Assembly (NCBI RefSeq): GCF_016461785.1
Contig: NZ_JAEMUH010000001.1
Coordinates: forward strand, 275,476-339,475
Length of the DNA: 64,000 nt
Source: Marinomonas ostreistagni
Lineage (GTDB): Bacteria; Pseudomonadota; Gammaproteobacteria; Pseudomonadales; Marinomonadaceae
Direction of reading: 5' to 3'
Part shown: positions 19,841 to 29,431 of the stretch, piece after piece
How positions within the stretch are numbered: position 1 is the first letter of the stretch
How the letters are laid out: every line of letters begins with the position of its first letter
The notes under the pieces: model-generated
Databases searched by the model: none
What the model saw: only the letters and a program-made list of their open reading frames with translations
What the model was told of the DNA's origin: nothing
Translations under genes and position numbers: made by a program

Positions 19841-19966
19841 GTGTCTAAGCTGTTTTTGATGTTTATAACAACCCTCGTGCTTGTTGGTTGTGGAAACAAA
19901 GGTTCTCTGTATTTACCTGATCAAACCTTACCGACTGAAACAGTAACTTCTTCCAATGAATATTGA
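19841..19966 (+). CDS. lptM: Small outer-membrane lipoprotein LptM (YifL family)
   Basis: A 41-residue lipoprotein starting at GTG 19841. The N-terminal hydrophobic stretch ends in lipobox LVGC with Cys17, directly followed by GNKGSLYLPDQ, the conserved G-K-G-x-L-Y-x-P core of LptM/YifL. In E. coli LptM assists maturation of the LptDE lipopolysaccharide translocon. It sits directly upstream of lysA-dapF, the standard position of this gene in Pseudomonas and, without lysA, in enterobacteria. Its stop codon at 19964-19966 lies 11 bases before the proposed lysA start. Very short, but the lipobox, core motif and synteny agree. Confidence 0.88.
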   Translation: MSKLFLMFITTLVLVGCGNKGSLYLPDQTLPTETVTSSNEY

Positions 19967-19977
19967 GGAATGCCCCC

Positions 19978-21231
19978 TTGGATTTTTTTAATTACTCAGG
20001 TCATCAGCTACATGCTGAAAGTGTCTCACTTGCTGATATTGCAGCTCAACATGGCACACCAACATATGTTTACTCGCGCGCTACATTTGAACGTCATTAC
20101 AAAGCTTACGCAGATGCATTTGCTTCTCACCCAACTTTGATTTGTTATGCTGTCAAAGCGTGTTCAAATATTGCTATCTTGAATGTGCTTGCGCGTCTTG
20201 GTTCTGGTTTTGACATCGTTTCGATCGGGGAGTTAGAACGTGTTCTTCGCGCAGGTGGCGACCCAACTAAAGTCATGTTCTCTGGTGTAGCAAAACAAGA
20301 GCATGAGATGCGTCGTGCCTTAGAAGTCGGCATTCATTGCTTCAACGTGGAATCAGAGTCGGAACTTCACCGTCTAAACAAAGTTGCGGGCGAAATGGGC
20401 AAAGTCGCCCCTGTTTCACTTCGTGTAAATCCAGACGTGGACGCCAAAACGCACCCATATATTTCCACTGGCTTAAAAGACAACAAGTTTGGTATTGATA
20501 TCAAGGATGCGGTACGTATCTATGGGGTTGCGCATTCACTTGAAAACTTGAATGTAATGGGCGTTGATTGCCATATCGGTTCGCAATTAACTGAGCTGCA
20601 ACCTTTCTTGGATACATTTGACCGTTTGACTGCATTGATCGACCAACTAGCTGAGCAAGGCATCGAAATTAAGCACCTTGATTTAGGTGGTGGTCTAGGT
20701 GTTCGCTACCGTGATGAAGTACCGCCAGAGCCAAAAGATTACGCTGCTTTGATCCTAGAAAAAATTAAAGATCGCAACATTTCTTTGGCGTTTGAGCCAG
20801 GTCGTTCTATCGCAGCTAATGCTGGCGTGCTGATGACCAAAGTTGAATTTCTAAAATGTACGGCACACAAGAACTTTGCCATTATCGATGGTGCGATGAA
20901 CGACATGATTCGTCCATCACTGTACGGTGCTTGGATGGATATTGTTCCGGTTAGCCTTGAAGTAACACCCGAAGGTAAACGCGTATACGATTTGGTCGGA
21001 CCAATTTGTGAAACGGGTGATTTTCTAGGTAAAGAGCGCGAGCTAGATATTCAGCCTGGTGATTTGTTGGCTGTTCGTTCAGCCGGTGCTTATGGTTTTA
21101 CCATGGCATCAAACTACAACAGTCGTGGCCGTGCAGCTGAAGTGATGGTGGATGGAGATAAAACTTATTTGATCCGTGAGCGTGAAGATATTGATCACCA
21201 GTTAGCTGGTGAGCAACTATTACCAGCTTAA
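19978..21231 (+). CDS. lysA: Diaminopimelate decarboxylase
   Basis: A 417-residue PLP enzyme (fold type III) that decarboxylates meso-diaminopimelate to lysine. The PLP lysine is Lys60 in [23 protein letters not shown] and EPGRSI are cofactor and phosphate motifs, and [11 protein letters not shown] near the C-terminus carries the active-site cysteine. No ATG fits the N-terminus. I choose TTG 19978, giving a DFFNYSG beginning like related LysA proteins, with GAGGA eight bases upstream; a TTG five codons earlier overlaps the lptM stop. Part of lptM-lysA-dapF-yigA-yigB. Confidence 0.95.
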   Translation: MDFFNYSGHQLHAESVSLADIAAQHGTPTYVYSRATFERHYKAYADAFASHPTLICYAVKACSNIAILNVLARLGSGFDIVSIGELERVLRAGGDPTKVMFSGVAKQEHEMRRALEVGIHCFNVESESELHRLNKVAGEMGKVAPVSLRVNPDVDAKTHPYISTGLKDNKFGIDIKDAVRIYGVAHSLENLNVMGVDCHIGSQLTELQPFLDTFDRLTALIDQLAEQGIEIKHLDLGGGLGVRYRDEVPPEPKDYAALILEKIKDRNISLAFEPGRSIAANAGVLMTKVEFLKCTAHKNFAIIDGAMNDMIRPSLYGAWMDIVPVSLEVTPEGKRVYDLVGPICETGDFLGKERELDIQPGDLLAVRSAGAYGFTMASNYNSRGRAAEVMVDGDKTYLIREREDIDHQLAGEQLLPA

Positions 21232-21241
21232 GGGGATCATG

Positions 21242-22072
21242 ATGTTACTAAAATTTACTAAGATGCATGGCCTTGGCAACGACTTTGTCGTTGTCGATGC
21301 GGTGTCACGTAAAGTGTACTTTAACAAGGCACAGATTGAGCGCCTTGGCGATCGTAATCGCGGTATTGGCTTCGACCAATTGCTGATAGTAGAACCGCCA
21401 TCCAACCCAGATATGGACTTTCGCTATCGTATTTATAACTGTGATGGTTCAGAAGTGGAGCATTGTGGTAATGGTGCACGCTGTTTCGCGAAGTTTGTGT
21501 TAGACCGTGAGTTGACGCATAAACGCGTGATTGATGTCGAAACCAAGCGTGGCCAAATCCAATTAAGAGTACAAGACGATGGCCAGGTGTGTGTGGATAT
21601 GGGAGAGCCAAGTTTTGTACCGGCGGATCTGCCGTTTGTCGCGGACGGACTTGCGGACCTTTACCCCATTGATGTTGCGGGCGACATGTTTGAGTTGACC
21701 CCAGTATCCGTTGGTAACCCTCATGCTGTGATTCGTGTAGAAGAATTAAGCGATGCCATGGTTGAGCATGTTGGTCCATTGGTTGAGGATCACGAACGTT
21801 TTCCTAACAACGTCAATGTCGGCTTTATGCAAGTGCTGTCATCAGATGAAGTGAATTTGCGAGTGTATGAACGTGGTGTGGGCGAAACTCAAGCTTGCGG
21901 TACGGGAGCTTGCGCGGCGGTGGTAGCTGGTATCAAGCAAGGCTGGTTAGCACCAGAGGTATTGGTGCACTTGCCTGGCGGTGATTTACGTATTGCTTGG
22001 CAAGGTCCAGGGCATTCTATTCAAATGACTGGTCCTGCGGAAAAGGTCTTTGAAGGTCAAATTTATCTATAG
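21242..22072 (+). CDS. dapF: Diaminopimelate epimerase
   Basis: A 276-residue PLP-independent epimerase converting LL- to meso-diaminopimelate for lysine and peptidoglycan. The two catalytic cysteines are Cys75 in EHCGNGARC and Cys219 in [22 protein letters not shown] is the N-terminal signature. Two adjacent ATGs are possible; the second (21242) has AGGGG at the better six-base spacing. It follows lysA by 10 bases, so both ends of the lysine branch are made together. Confidence 0.96.
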   Translation: MLLKFTKMHGLGNDFVVVDAVSRKVYFNKAQIERLGDRNRGIGFDQLLIVEPPSNPDMDFRYRIYNCDGSEVEHCGNGARCFAKFVLDRELTHKRVIDVETKRGQIQLRVQDDGQVCVDMGEPSFVPADLPFVADGLADLYPIDVAGDMFELTPVSVGNPHAVIRVEELSDAMVEHVGPLVEDHERFPNNVNVGFMQVLSSDEVNLRVYERGVGETQACGTGACAAVVAGIKQGWLAPEVLVHLPGGDLRIAWQGPGHSIQMTGPAEKVFEGQIYL

Positions 22073-22083
22073 GTGAAGTATCC

Positions 22084-22752
22084 ATGACGGAAGAGGACGT
22101 TGTTCAGTATCTGCAAGAGACGCCGGGATTTTTTGAACGCCACCCAGCGTTATTAGAAACATTAACAATCCCTCATCCGGTTCATGGAGGGGCTATTTCT
22201 CTATTAGAGCGACAAGTCGCTTTGTTACGTAAATCGACGTCGGATTATCGTGGCGAGTTTGAGCGTTTGGTTACAATCGCTCGTGAAAACGAAGCCATTA
22301 TGAAAAAGAGCCGACGTTTGATATTGAAATGTCTAAGCTGTGAATCTCTCGATGACTTTGCTGGCATTGTAGAAGAGGTCATGCGTGAAGACTTTTCCAT
22401 TCAGTATCAATCGATGGTGTTATTTGCTGATCAAGCACTCGATACCTCGATACGTACTGCTTCTTGGGAAGCGGCTGAACCGATCTTAAAAGAAATGTTG
22501 GTTCAATCTGGTTGCTATTGTGGTGTGTTGTCAGTCGCAGAATCTGAGTTTCTGTTTGAAGGTCAAAGCGATGCTGTGATGTCGTCTGCGATTTTGCCGC
22601 TAGTGTTCTTAGAAGGCGGGAAGGTGGTCTACCACGGTGTGCTTGCTCTTGGGTCAAACAGGCTAAATCATTTTGACAAAGAGAAAGGCGCTTTGTTTTT
22701 GGATTACCTTTCAGACTTGCTGAGTGCGCTGCTATTGAGGTTGCTGCCATGA
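22084..22752 (+). CDS. yigA: DUF484 protein (YigA family)
   Basis: A 222-residue cytoplasmic protein of the DUF484 family. The N-terminal DVVQYLQETPGFFERHPALL and the following IPHPVHGGAISLLERQVALLR segment are diagnostic. The C-terminal two thirds look like a GAF-type fold, with an ILPLVFLEGGKVVYHGVLALGS-like strand region broken here by normal substitutions. Function is unknown. In E. coli and Pseudomonas it lies between dapF and xerC; here its stop overlaps the next start by four bases and xerC is absent. Confidence 0.9.
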   Translation: MTEEDVVQYLQETPGFFERHPALLETLTIPHPVHGGAISLLERQVALLRKSTSDYRGEFERLVTIARENEAIMKKSRRLILKCLSCESLDDFAGIVEEVMREDFSIQYQSMVLFADQALDTSIRTASWEAAEPILKEMLVQSGCYCGVLSVAESEFLFEGQSDAVMSSAILPLVFLEGGKVVYHGVLALGSNRLNHFDKEKGALFLDYLSDLLSALLLRLLP

Positions 22753-23462
22753 GTATTCTCGTTTCTTTCGATCTAGATAACACCTTATGGGATGTGGATC
22801 CGACTTTAGTGCGGGCGGAACATGCCATGGAAAAATGGTTTGAAGACAACTTTCCTGGTTTTGCAGATCAGTTTTTTATACCGAATATGGATCCGCTTAA
22901 GCATGAAATCTATGAGTTGTATCCAGACATTAAGCACGATGTTACTAAGGTTCGTTTAGCCCAGTATCGCACTGCTTTACAGCGTTATGGATTACCTCGA
23001 GAAGAAGCAGAGCAGCGAGCAACTCAGGCGTTTAATGTCTTTTATGATTGGCGTCAGCGGGTAGATTTATACCCTGATGCGTTAAGTGCTTTAATGTCCT
23101 TATCTAATCGTTTTTCATTAGCAGCTTTGACCAATGGTAATGCTGATGTCTTTCATCCACACATCGATTTAGCGCAATACTTTGGCACTGTGATCCGTGC
23201 GGACAAAGAAGGGATCGCAAAACCTGATGCTGAGATTTTTGAGCGATTAGCGGAACGTTCAAACACACCTATGGAACGAATTATCCATGTTGGTGATCAC
23301 CCGATTGACGATGTGCAAGGCGCCATTAATGCTGGCGCTCGAGCAGTCTGGTTTAATCGTCATGGAGCAAGACGCTGGCGAGATGAGTGGCGTGTAACGC
23401 CTGAGTTTGAGGTTCACTCATTGTCCGAACTGGTGACCTTAATTGAGAATATGAACTTATAG
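22749..23462 (+). CDS. yigB: HAD-family phosphatase, YigB-like
   Basis: A 237-residue HAD-IA phosphatase. Motif I FDLDNTLWD has the nucleophile Asp9 and acid Asp11, motif II LTNGN follows near 119-123, the Lys of KEGIAKPD near 160 is motif III, and GDHPIDDVQGA near 178-188 is motif IV. Length and position after yigA match E. coli YigB, a phosphatase acting on FMN and on a riboflavin-pathway intermediate. The specific substrate is inferred from synteny only. It overlaps yigA by four bases, so the two are translationally coupled. Confidence 0.85.
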   Translation: MSILVSFDLDNTLWDVDPTLVRAEHAMEKWFEDNFPGFADQFFIPNMDPLKHEIYELYPDIKHDVTKVRLAQYRTALQRYGLPREEAEQRATQAFNVFYDWRQRVDLYPDALSALMSLSNRFSLAALTNGNADVFHPHIDLAQYFGTVIRADKEGIAKPDAEIFERLAERSNTPMERIIHVGDHPIDDVQGAINAGARAVWFNRHGARRWRDEWRVTPEFEVHSLSELVTLIENMNL

Positions 23463-23496
23463 CGATTTGCTATCAGTGCAGTTAAGTAATCTGATT

Positions 23497-23523
23497 TTGC
23501 CTGAGCTTTAATAGTGTTACACT
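23497..23523 (+). promoter_or_regulatory. Candidate trxA promoter
   Basis: TTGCCT at 23497-23502 and TACACT at 23518-23523 are separated by 15 bases, or 16 if the -35 is read one base earlier as TTTGCC. This places a start of transcription about 30 bases before the trxA ATG. The hexamers are reasonable but the spacing is short. Confidence 0.35.
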
Positions 23524-23560
23524 AGCCTCATTAATCACTAACCGATTTAAGGAATTTGCA

Positions 23561-23887
23561 ATGAGCGAAAATATTTTTAACGTAACGGATGCTCAATTCG
23601 AAGAAGAAGTTTTGAAAGCGGATCTTCCTGTTATTGTTGACTTCTGGGCACCATGGTGTGGTCCTTGTAAAATGATTGCCCCAGTTTTAGAAGACGTTGC
23701 TGATGAATACGCTGGTCGTGTTAAAGTTGTTAAGGTCAATGTTGACGACAACACAGAAACTGCACCTAAGTACAACGTTCGTGGTATCCCAACACTGCTA
23801 GTTATCAAAGGCGGTGAAGTGGCAGCAACGAAAGTGGGCGCTGTTTCAAAATCTCAACTAATTGAGTTCGTTGAAGGCGCGCTATAA
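23561..23887 (+). CDS. trxA: Thioredoxin 1
   Basis: A 108-residue thioredoxin, the standard length. The redox motif WCGPCK is at 32-37, the cis-proline loop GIPT at 75-78, and the buried Asp of VDFWAPWC precedes the active site. It reduces protein disulfides in the cytoplasm, including ribonucleotide reductase and PAPS reductase. It is monocistronic, with AAGGAAT before the ATG and a strong terminator after it. The usual downstream rho gene is not here. Confidence 0.97.
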   Translation: MSENIFNVTDAQFEEEVLKADLPVIVDFWAPWCGPCKMIAPVLEDVADEYAGRVKVVKVNVDDNTETAPKYNVRGIPTLLVIKGGEVAATKVGAVSKSQLIEFVEGAL

Positions 23888-23908
23888 TCGCTCGCTAATA
23901 CGTTTTCT

Positions 23909-23934
23909 AAAAGGCTGCTTACGCAGCCTTTTTT
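23909..23934. terminator. Terminator shared by trxA and the converging peptidase gene
   Basis: Ten-base stem AAAAGGCTGC / GCAGCCTTTT (23909-23918 and 23923-23932) with loop TTAC, followed by further Ts. The A-rich 5' arm makes it usable in both directions. Confidence 0.88.
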
Positions 23935-23938
23935 CGTT

Positions 23939-25264
23939 TTACCTTCTAGAAAGTTGGCTAAGATATTGTGAAAAATCACTGGACTGTGATCGTTGCAGAC
24001 GTGCCATGATTTGCTCAGCATAAGGTAAGAAATTCACTAATTCATCTTTATTCATTGGACTGTCATAAGGAATGTCGACGGTTTCAGGATTTTTGTGTTG
24101 CCCTTGAATGCGGAATTCGTAATGAAGGTGTGGGCCTGTCGCCCATCCGGTTTGGCCGACTTTAGCGATTTCTGAACCTTGTCTAATTTCTTGCCCAGCA
24201 ATTAATCCATCACTAAATTCACTAAGATGCGCATACAGGGTGCTAAATCCTTTGCCATGATCAATAATGATGGTATTGCCATAACCTTTCATGTTTCCTA
24301 CAAAAGAAATAATGCCGTCACCAGAACTGTACACTGGGGTTCCTTCTGGAGCTGCGTAATCTACGCCTTGATGAGGGCGTGTGGTTTTAAAAATAGGGTG
24401 TAATCGGTTTGGGTTAAACTTAGATGAAACGTGGGTAAACTCAACAGGGGAGCGAATGAACGCTTTCCTAAGAGACAAGCCATCCCGAGTAAAATAGTCC
24501 GTTCCGCTATTAAGTTGATATCGGATAGCTTCAAAGACCCTGCCATTATTAATAAACTGCGCTGCGATGATTTCTCCTGAGTCTAATAATTCACCGTTAA
24601 TGTAACGTTCTTCCAGTAGCATGGCGAAGCGATCTCCTTGGCGAAGGTCTAAGGCGAAATCAATATCCCAGCGGAATATATTAGTTAGCTCTAATAGTGT
24701 TTTATCACTGAGGCCAGATCTTGTGCCGTCTAGAAAAAGTGAACTACTGATTTCTACCTCTTGATAGCGAAGTTTTTTTTCCACTGGAGAGAGTTGCTCA
24801 CGATAGGAAAAGTTACCTTGCTCTGAGTTATGCTGAAATATGTACGCTTTTTCTTTATTGGGGGACAGAGTCAGACTTTCCAGGCGCTGATTTGGCATCC
24901 ATCTTTGAACCATCAATTTCTGGCCAGGCTGTAATGTTGTTAGTACATTTGCCTGATCAGCTTCAAGCAACTCTGCTATTTGACGGTCTGAAATACCCAG
25001 CCGATTAAGAGTTCTAGACAAAGAATCCCCTGCTTTTAAAATGATAGTGGTGGCTTGAAGTGTTTGTGCCTTTTTTTGTTGATCAAGGGGGGATGTTAAG
25101 TTTGCCTTTTGAGGAACTGGGCCTGCTGACTGTCGCGATTGAATGGTGGTTTCTTGAGTTTCGTTTGAGGTAGGCGTCAATGCCCAAAATAAAGTAGCTG
25201 TGCCTGCTACGAGTAATGAAACGGAAACGGTTAATAGGCTTTTAGTAAGCAAGGTTTTGTCCAA
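23939..25264 (-). CDS. LysM/M23 murein endopeptidase (MepM/YebA-like)
   Basis: A 441-residue envelope protein anchored by an N-terminal span (about 9-30). A LysM-like module (about 73-121, ILKAGDSLSRTLNRLGISDR) and an OapA-like middle region precede a C-terminal M23 (LytM) peptidase. All zinc and catalytic residues are present: His298 and Asp302 in HQGVDYAAP, His346 in YAHLS, and His381 in HLHYEF. It is therefore predicted to be active, cutting peptidoglycan cross-links as MepM does. It is divergent from tyrS, the same pairing seen in Pseudomonas, where anmK usually follows. Here it stands alone. Confidence 0.9.
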   Translation of the reverse strand: MDKTLLTKSLLTVSVSLLVAGTATLFWALTPTSNETQETTIQSRQSAGPVPQKANLTSPLDQQKKAQTLQATTIILKAGDSLSRTLNRLGISDRQIAELLEADQANVLTTLQPGQKLMVQRWMPNQRLESLTLSPNKEKAYIFQHNSEQGNFSYREQLSPVEKKLRYQEVEISSSLFLDGTRSGLSDKTLLELTNIFRWDIDFALDLRQGDRFAMLLEERYINGELLDSGEIIAAQFINNGRVFEAIRYQLNSGTDYFTRDGLSLRKAFIRSPVEFTHVSSKFNPNRLHPIFKTTRPHQGVDYAAPEGTPVYSSGDGIISFVGNMKGYGNTIIIDHGKGFSTLYAHLSEFSDGLIAGQEIRQGSEIAKVGQTGWATGPHLHYEFRIQGQHKNPETVDIPYDSPMNKDELVNFLPYAEQIMARLQRSQSSDFSQYLSQLSRR

Positions 25265-25367
25265 TATAAAGGCTTAAATTTCAACATAAAGTCATATAAT
25301 CCTACCAACTAAGTGGCTATAATTGAACGCCAATTAATTTTAACTCAATTAGGATTTGGATCGTAAA

Positions 25368-26672
25368 ATGACACAGCAAAACACCGACCTATTAGCGGAC
25401 TTACAGGCTCGTGGGCTTATCGCTCAAATGACAGCAGAAGAGGAGCTTCGTGCTCACTTGTCATCCGGTCGTCGTACTTTGTATTGTGGCTTTGATCCAA
25501 CCGCAGATAGCCTACACTTAGGTCACCTTGTACCGTTATTAGTGCTTAAGCGTTGCCAAGATGCTGGTCATAACCCAATCGCTCTAGTGGGTGGTGCAAC
25601 GGGTATGATCGGTGATCCAAGCTTCAAAGCAGCAGAACGTTCATTGAATACGTCTGACGTGGTAGCGAGTTGGGCTGACAAGATCAAAGGACAAGTCAGC
25701 CAGTTTATCTCGTTTGAAGGTGTTGATAATCCTGCACGCGTGGTGAACAACCTAGACTGGACTGGCAACATGAATGTGATTGAGTTCCTGCGTGAAATCG
25801 GTAAGCACTTCTCAGTCAATGCCATGATTAACAAAGAGTCTGTGCAGCAGCGCCTAAACCGTGAAGGTTCTGGTATCTCATTCACTGAGTTCTCATACGC
25901 CTTGCTACAAGGTATGGACTTTGCGGAGCTAAACCGCCAATACGACTGTACACTTCAGGTTGGTGGTAGCGATCAATGGGGGAATATTGTTGGCGGTATC
26001 GATCTTTCTCGTCGTCAGAACCAAGCACAAGTGTTTGGTCTAACGGTTCCACTTGTTACTAAATCTGACGGTACTAAGTTCGGTAAAACAGAATCCGGTG
26101 CTGTATGGTTGGATCCTAAGAAAACCAGCCAGTACTCTTTCTATCAATTCTGGTTGGGTACAGCAGACGCTGACGTATACAAGTTCCTGAAGTACTTCAC
26201 ATTCTTGTCTATCGAAGAAATTGAAGCGATTGAAAAAGCTGACCAAGAAAACGGTGGTAAGCCACAAGCGCAAGCTATTCTTGCTCGTGAAGCAACGCGT
26301 CTAGTGCACGGTGAAGAAGGTCTAGCGGCAGCAGAACGCATCACGCAAGCGTTGTTCAGCGGCGAAACCGACAAACTAAGTGAGCAAGACCTTGAGCAGA
26401 TCCAATTGGATGGTCTACCAAGCAGCTCACTAGAAGGCATCAACCTTGCTGAAACACCATTGACTTCACTGCTAGCAGACGCGGGCCTTGCTGCAAGTGG
26501 TAAGCAAGTAAAAGATGCTCTGCAGCGTAACTCTGTCTTTGTAAACGGCGTTGCGAAAGGCATGGAAGATAACATGGCGGCAGCAGAGATTTTTAAAGCA
26601 GAGAATGGTTACTACGGTAAGTATTTCCTAGTGAAGCTAGGTAAGAAAAAACACCACTTGTTTGCTCTGTAA
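25368..26672 (+). CDS. tyrS: Tyrosyl-tRNA synthetase
   Basis: A 434-residue class I synthetase. The HIGH-type motif reads HLGH at 50-53, the KMSKS-type loop KFGKT is at 237-241, and the C-terminal S4 RNA-binding domain covers about 370-430 ([18 protein letters not shown]). The size and KFGKT loop fit the E. coli TyrS1 type rather than TyrZ. I start at ATG 25368 with GGAT upstream; a TTG four codons earlier is less likely. The gene is divergent from the M23 peptidase gene and ends in a UUCG-type terminator. Confidence 0.95.
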   Translation: MTQQNTDLLADLQARGLIAQMTAEEELRAHLSSGRRTLYCGFDPTADSLHLGHLVPLLVLKRCQDAGHNPIALVGGATGMIGDPSFKAAERSLNTSDVVASWADKIKGQVSQFISFEGVDNPARVVNNLDWTGNMNVIEFLREIGKHFSVNAMINKESVQQRLNREGSGISFTEFSYALLQGMDFAELNRQYDCTLQVGGSDQWGNIVGGIDLSRRQNQAQVFGLTVPLVTKSDGTKFGKTESGAVWLDPKKTSQYSFYQFWLGTADADVYKFLKYFTFLSIEEIEAIEKADQENGGKPQAQAILAREATRLVHGEEGLAAAERITQALFSGETDKLSEQDLEQIQLDGLPSSSLEGINLAETPLTSLLADAGLAASGKQVKDALQRNSVFVNGVAKGMEDNMAAAEIFKAENGYYGKYFLVKLGKKKHHLFAL

Positions 26673-26692
26673 ACCATTCGGTTTATTCTTCT

Positions 26693-26714
26693 AAAGGCGC
26701 TTCGGCGCCTTTTC
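26693..26714 (+). terminator. tyrS terminator with UUCG tetraloop
   Basis: Eight-base stem AAAGGCGC / GCGCCTTT (26693-26700 and 26705-26712) closed by a TTCG tetraloop and followed by Ts. Confidence 0.85.
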
Positions 26715-26741
26715 TGTTTGTGTCATAGCATGATTTAAGAG

Positions 26742-27998
26742 ATGGAGAGAATGATCACTATTGACTGGCTGAGACTCCAAACATTGCTCGGTGAGCAAGG
26801 CAAGATTTGGCTTGCTTTGAGTGGTGGTGTGGACTCTGTTGTTTTGTTGCACCTCTTAGTCAAGGATGCTCCATCAGAGCTTCGTGACCGTGTGGCGGCG
26901 ATTCATGTCCATCATGGTTTGAGCGAAAACGCTGACACTTGGCTGAAGTTCTGCAAGACACTGTGCTCAAACCTCGAAGTGGATTTTTGTTTTGAAAGAG
27001 TCACTTTAGAGGGTAAGGGGTCTATTGAAGAGCAAGCGCGCAAAGAGCGTTATCGTGCGTTTGACAAGGTTTTACGGGAAGGCGATGTCTTACTTCAGGC
27101 CCATCATGCAAACGACCAAGCTGAGACCATTTTGTTTCGTCTAGAACGTGGTTGTGGTTGGCGTGGTATACAGGGGATTCCCGAAGAGCGCTCCCTTGGC
27201 GTGGCTAACGTTTATCGGCCATTACTAAAAACGCCTCGTGTTGACATTGAAGAGTATGCGGCTAAACAACAGCTTTCCTGGGTGGAAGATGAGTCTAATG
27301 ATGATACGCGTTATCGCCGCAACTTTTTACGTCACAAAGTGCTGGCACCTTGGCAAGAGGGGCAACCAAATATCGCCAAACATATCGCCCAAAGTGTGGA
27401 TCGAATGCAAGCGGAAGGGCGGGTGATTAATCGGCTTTTGGGGGAGGCGCTAGAGCGCTTTGTTGATCAAGATAATGGCTTGAAATTAAACATGCTACCA
27501 GAGCAGGAAAGGGGATTTTGGCTGGCGTCGTATTTGAGTGATCGAGGTATTTCGATTACTCAGCAACAACAAATGGCTCTGGTGGAAATGTTTTATAGTC
27601 ATCATCAGAACCAGCCTGAGTTTCTGCACCGCAGGCATCGTATTGTACGTTACAAAAATGTACTGCATGTGCTGCCAAAAGCTTTGCCTGTTGTTGAGCA
27701 AAACATAGCGGCAGGACAATGGCTGATTCGAGCATTTGATCGAGTCTACTGCGATCAAGAGGCAGTGATTAAACCCCGCCCTGATAATGTGTCGCTACAT
27801 TTAAAAAATGGTAAGACACGACCGTTAAAGAAATGGTTACAAGATAAAAATATACCAAATTGGTGGCGCGAGCAGATTCCCTATATTTATGTTGATGATG
27901 AACTCGTGGCGATCGCTGATTTATGGCAAGCACCCAACTGGCAAGGGAATGTGAAGTGGGAGCCAAATGGGCAGTTGTTATGGCCTAGCCAATCATAA
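26742..27998 (+). CDS. tilS: tRNA(Ile)-lysidine synthase
   Basis: A 418-residue enzyme that converts the wobble C of the AUA-reading tRNA-Ile to lysidine. The N-terminal PP-loop SGGVDS is at 27-32, followed by AIHVHHGLSENAD and QAHHANDQAETILFRLERGCG. The substrate-binding and C-terminal domains fill the rest, with KKWLQDKNIPNWWREQIP near the C-terminus. Two in-frame ATGs (26742 and 26751) are both poorly supported by a ribosome-binding site. In Pseudomonas tilS follows accA; here it stands alone after tyrS. Confidence 0.93.
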   Translation: MERMITIDWLRLQTLLGEQGKIWLALSGGVDSVVLLHLLVKDAPSELRDRVAAIHVHHGLSENADTWLKFCKTLCSNLEVDFCFERVTLEGKGSIEEQARKERYRAFDKVLREGDVLLQAHHANDQAETILFRLERGCGWRGIQGIPEERSLGVANVYRPLLKTPRVDIEEYAAKQQLSWVEDESNDDTRYRRNFLRHKVLAPWQEGQPNIAKHIAQSVDRMQAEGRVINRLLGEALERFVDQDNGLKLNMLPEQERGFWLASYLSDRGISITQQQQMALVEMFYSHHQNQPEFLHRRHRIVRYKNVLHVLPKALPVVEQNIAAGQWLIRAFDRVYCDQEAVIKPRPDNVSLHLKNGKTRPLKKWLQDKNIPNWWREQIPYIYVDDELVAIADLWQAPNWQGNVKWEPNGQLLWPSQS

Positions 27999-28025
27999 AA
28001 ATGCCCAGCAATTTGCTGGGCATTT
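27999..28025. terminator. Terminator shared by tilS and converging fadL
   Basis: Twelve-base stem (27999-28010 and 28014-28025) with loop ATT begins right after the tilS stop codon. The arms begin with AAA and end with TTT, so it can act in both directions. Confidence 0.82.
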
Positions 28026-28051
28026 GGTTATCTAGCGCTCTCATAATGATA

Positions 28052-29290
28052 TTAGAACGAGCGGCTGTATTGTAGGCCAAGCAAAAGTGCATCTGCGTGA
28101 GTCGTACCAGTAATACTAGATACCGCATTGCTTTCAGCTACATCAACGTCTTGACCAAGTAAATAAGTGGCCCCAAAGTCTATACTGCTCATTTCATCTG
28201 GCTTGTAAGTCACCCCTGCTGAAAGCCACTGACGATCAGAGTCAGGTACTGAGATTGAGCGCTTTTGGTCTTGTGCGCTGGTATCGTACATATAACCTGC
28301 TCTTAGCTCCCAAGCATCATTCATATAATACGTACCACCAATTGAGTAGTGCCAAGCATCTTGCCAGTTGTAAGTATTAATGGTCCCAGCATTTTGAGCT
28401 TCTAATGTTTTAAACTCTGACCATCGAATAAACTGAATGCTGTAATGAACTGCATACTCCGGGGCAAGGCGGTGGAAGCCAGAAAATTCAGCAATATCTG
28501 GGAGTGGCATGATTACAGTGTCAGACTGTTTTGTTGCCGTGGCGCCAAATCGATAAACTTCCCCGTCGGCTTCAATGTCTGGGCTAAAGTGATAGTCAAA
28601 GCCAAACCTGTTGTTATCATCCACTTCAAAAAGTAGACCTAGGTTATAACCAAACCCCCAGCCATCAGCTTCTATTTCTAATAGATTGTCGACGCCGTAA
28701 AGCCCTGAAACAACAGGGTTTGCGGGACGAACAAATGTTCCTTTGCCATAGACTGCATCAACACCAGCACCTAAAGACAGTTGCTCAGTGGCTTTATAGG
28801 ATCCGACAATACCAAAATTGGCGCTGACTACATCCGTTTTACCACCGTATTCATAACCAGCATATTCTTCTTCAAACTTTGTTTTAGTGCCGTAGTTTGA
28901 ATACGCGTTGATACCCCAAGCGAATTTATCGTTAACCGGATGGATATAATACAAATTTGGCACAACAGACGTATCACCAATACTGTCAGAGTTTGCATCT
29001 GCACTGCTGGCGGTCAAATTATTGGTGTAAGTACCGTCTTTTACTTCAATGTCTGTAGTAATGGTTTCGACCCCAAGGGAAAGTGCGGGCCGGTCAAATA
29101 AAGACATCGCTGCTGGGTTTCTAGCTATGACAGAGGCATTGTCGCCAATTGCTGCATCTCCTGCGTATGCTCGCCCTAAACCTGTAGCGGATTGAGCATT
29201 AAGCTGAAACCCTGCCGCATGAATATTTAGGGCAGAAAATGCAAGCGCGGACGCTAACAACGTGCGCTTAAAAGGGAATGACGCGTTCAT
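28052..29290 (-). CDS. FadL/OmpP1-family outer-membrane transporter
   Basis: A 412-residue predicted beta-barrel that moves long-chain fatty acids or other hydrophobic compounds across the outer membrane. A Sec signal (residues 1 to about 25, ALAFSALNIHA) is followed by AGFQLNAQSATGLGRAYAG, the hatch-domain start typical of FadL. The NPA motif lies in ARNPAAMSLF. Alternating strands run to a C-terminal Phe (LGLQYSRSF) as expected for BAM-dependent barrels. Ligand not predictable. No fatty-acid genes are adjacent. Confidence 0.9.
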   Translation of the reverse strand: MNASFPFKRTLLASALAFSALNIHAAGFQLNAQSATGLGRAYAGDAAIGDNASVIARNPAAMSLFDRPALSLGVETITTDIEVKDGTYTNNLTASSADANSDSIGDTSVVPNLYYIHPVNDKFAWGINAYSNYGTKTKFEEEYAGYEYGGKTDVVSANFGIVGSYKATEQLSLGAGVDAVYGKGTFVRPANPVVSGLYGVDNLLEIEADGWGFGYNLGLLFEVDDNNRFGFDYHFSPDIEADGEVYRFGATATKQSDTVIMPLPDIAEFSGFHRLAPEYAVHYSIQFIRWSEFKTLEAQNAGTINTYNWQDAWHYSIGGTYYMNDAWELRAGYMYDTSAQDQKRSISVPDSDRQWLSAGVTYKPDEMSSIDFGATYLLGQDVDVAESNAVSSITGTTHADALLLGLQYSRSF

Positions 29291-29431
29291 ACAGTTGTTT
29301 CCTATTTCTTATTATTGGGATGGCCATGAACCTAAGCACTTTAGGTCACAGTGAACAATTGTCTATAGACCTTAGTCTTATCTAAAAATGTATTCCATGT
29401 AATTTTGTTGCGATATTGGTGGCAAATTCGA

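Noticed and set aside
21321..21779. Antisense open frame of 152 codons inside dapF
   Set aside because: It lies wholly within a well-supported gene, has low-complexity His/Gln/Pro-rich translation and no ribosome-binding site.
22379..22849. Antisense open frame of 156 codons across yigA and yigB
   Set aside because: Both sense genes are supported by family motifs and coupling; the antisense translation has no recognisable domain.
26144..26575. Antisense open frame of 143 codons inside tyrS
   Set aside because: Ser/Ala/Arg-rich shadow of the tyrS frame with no start signal.
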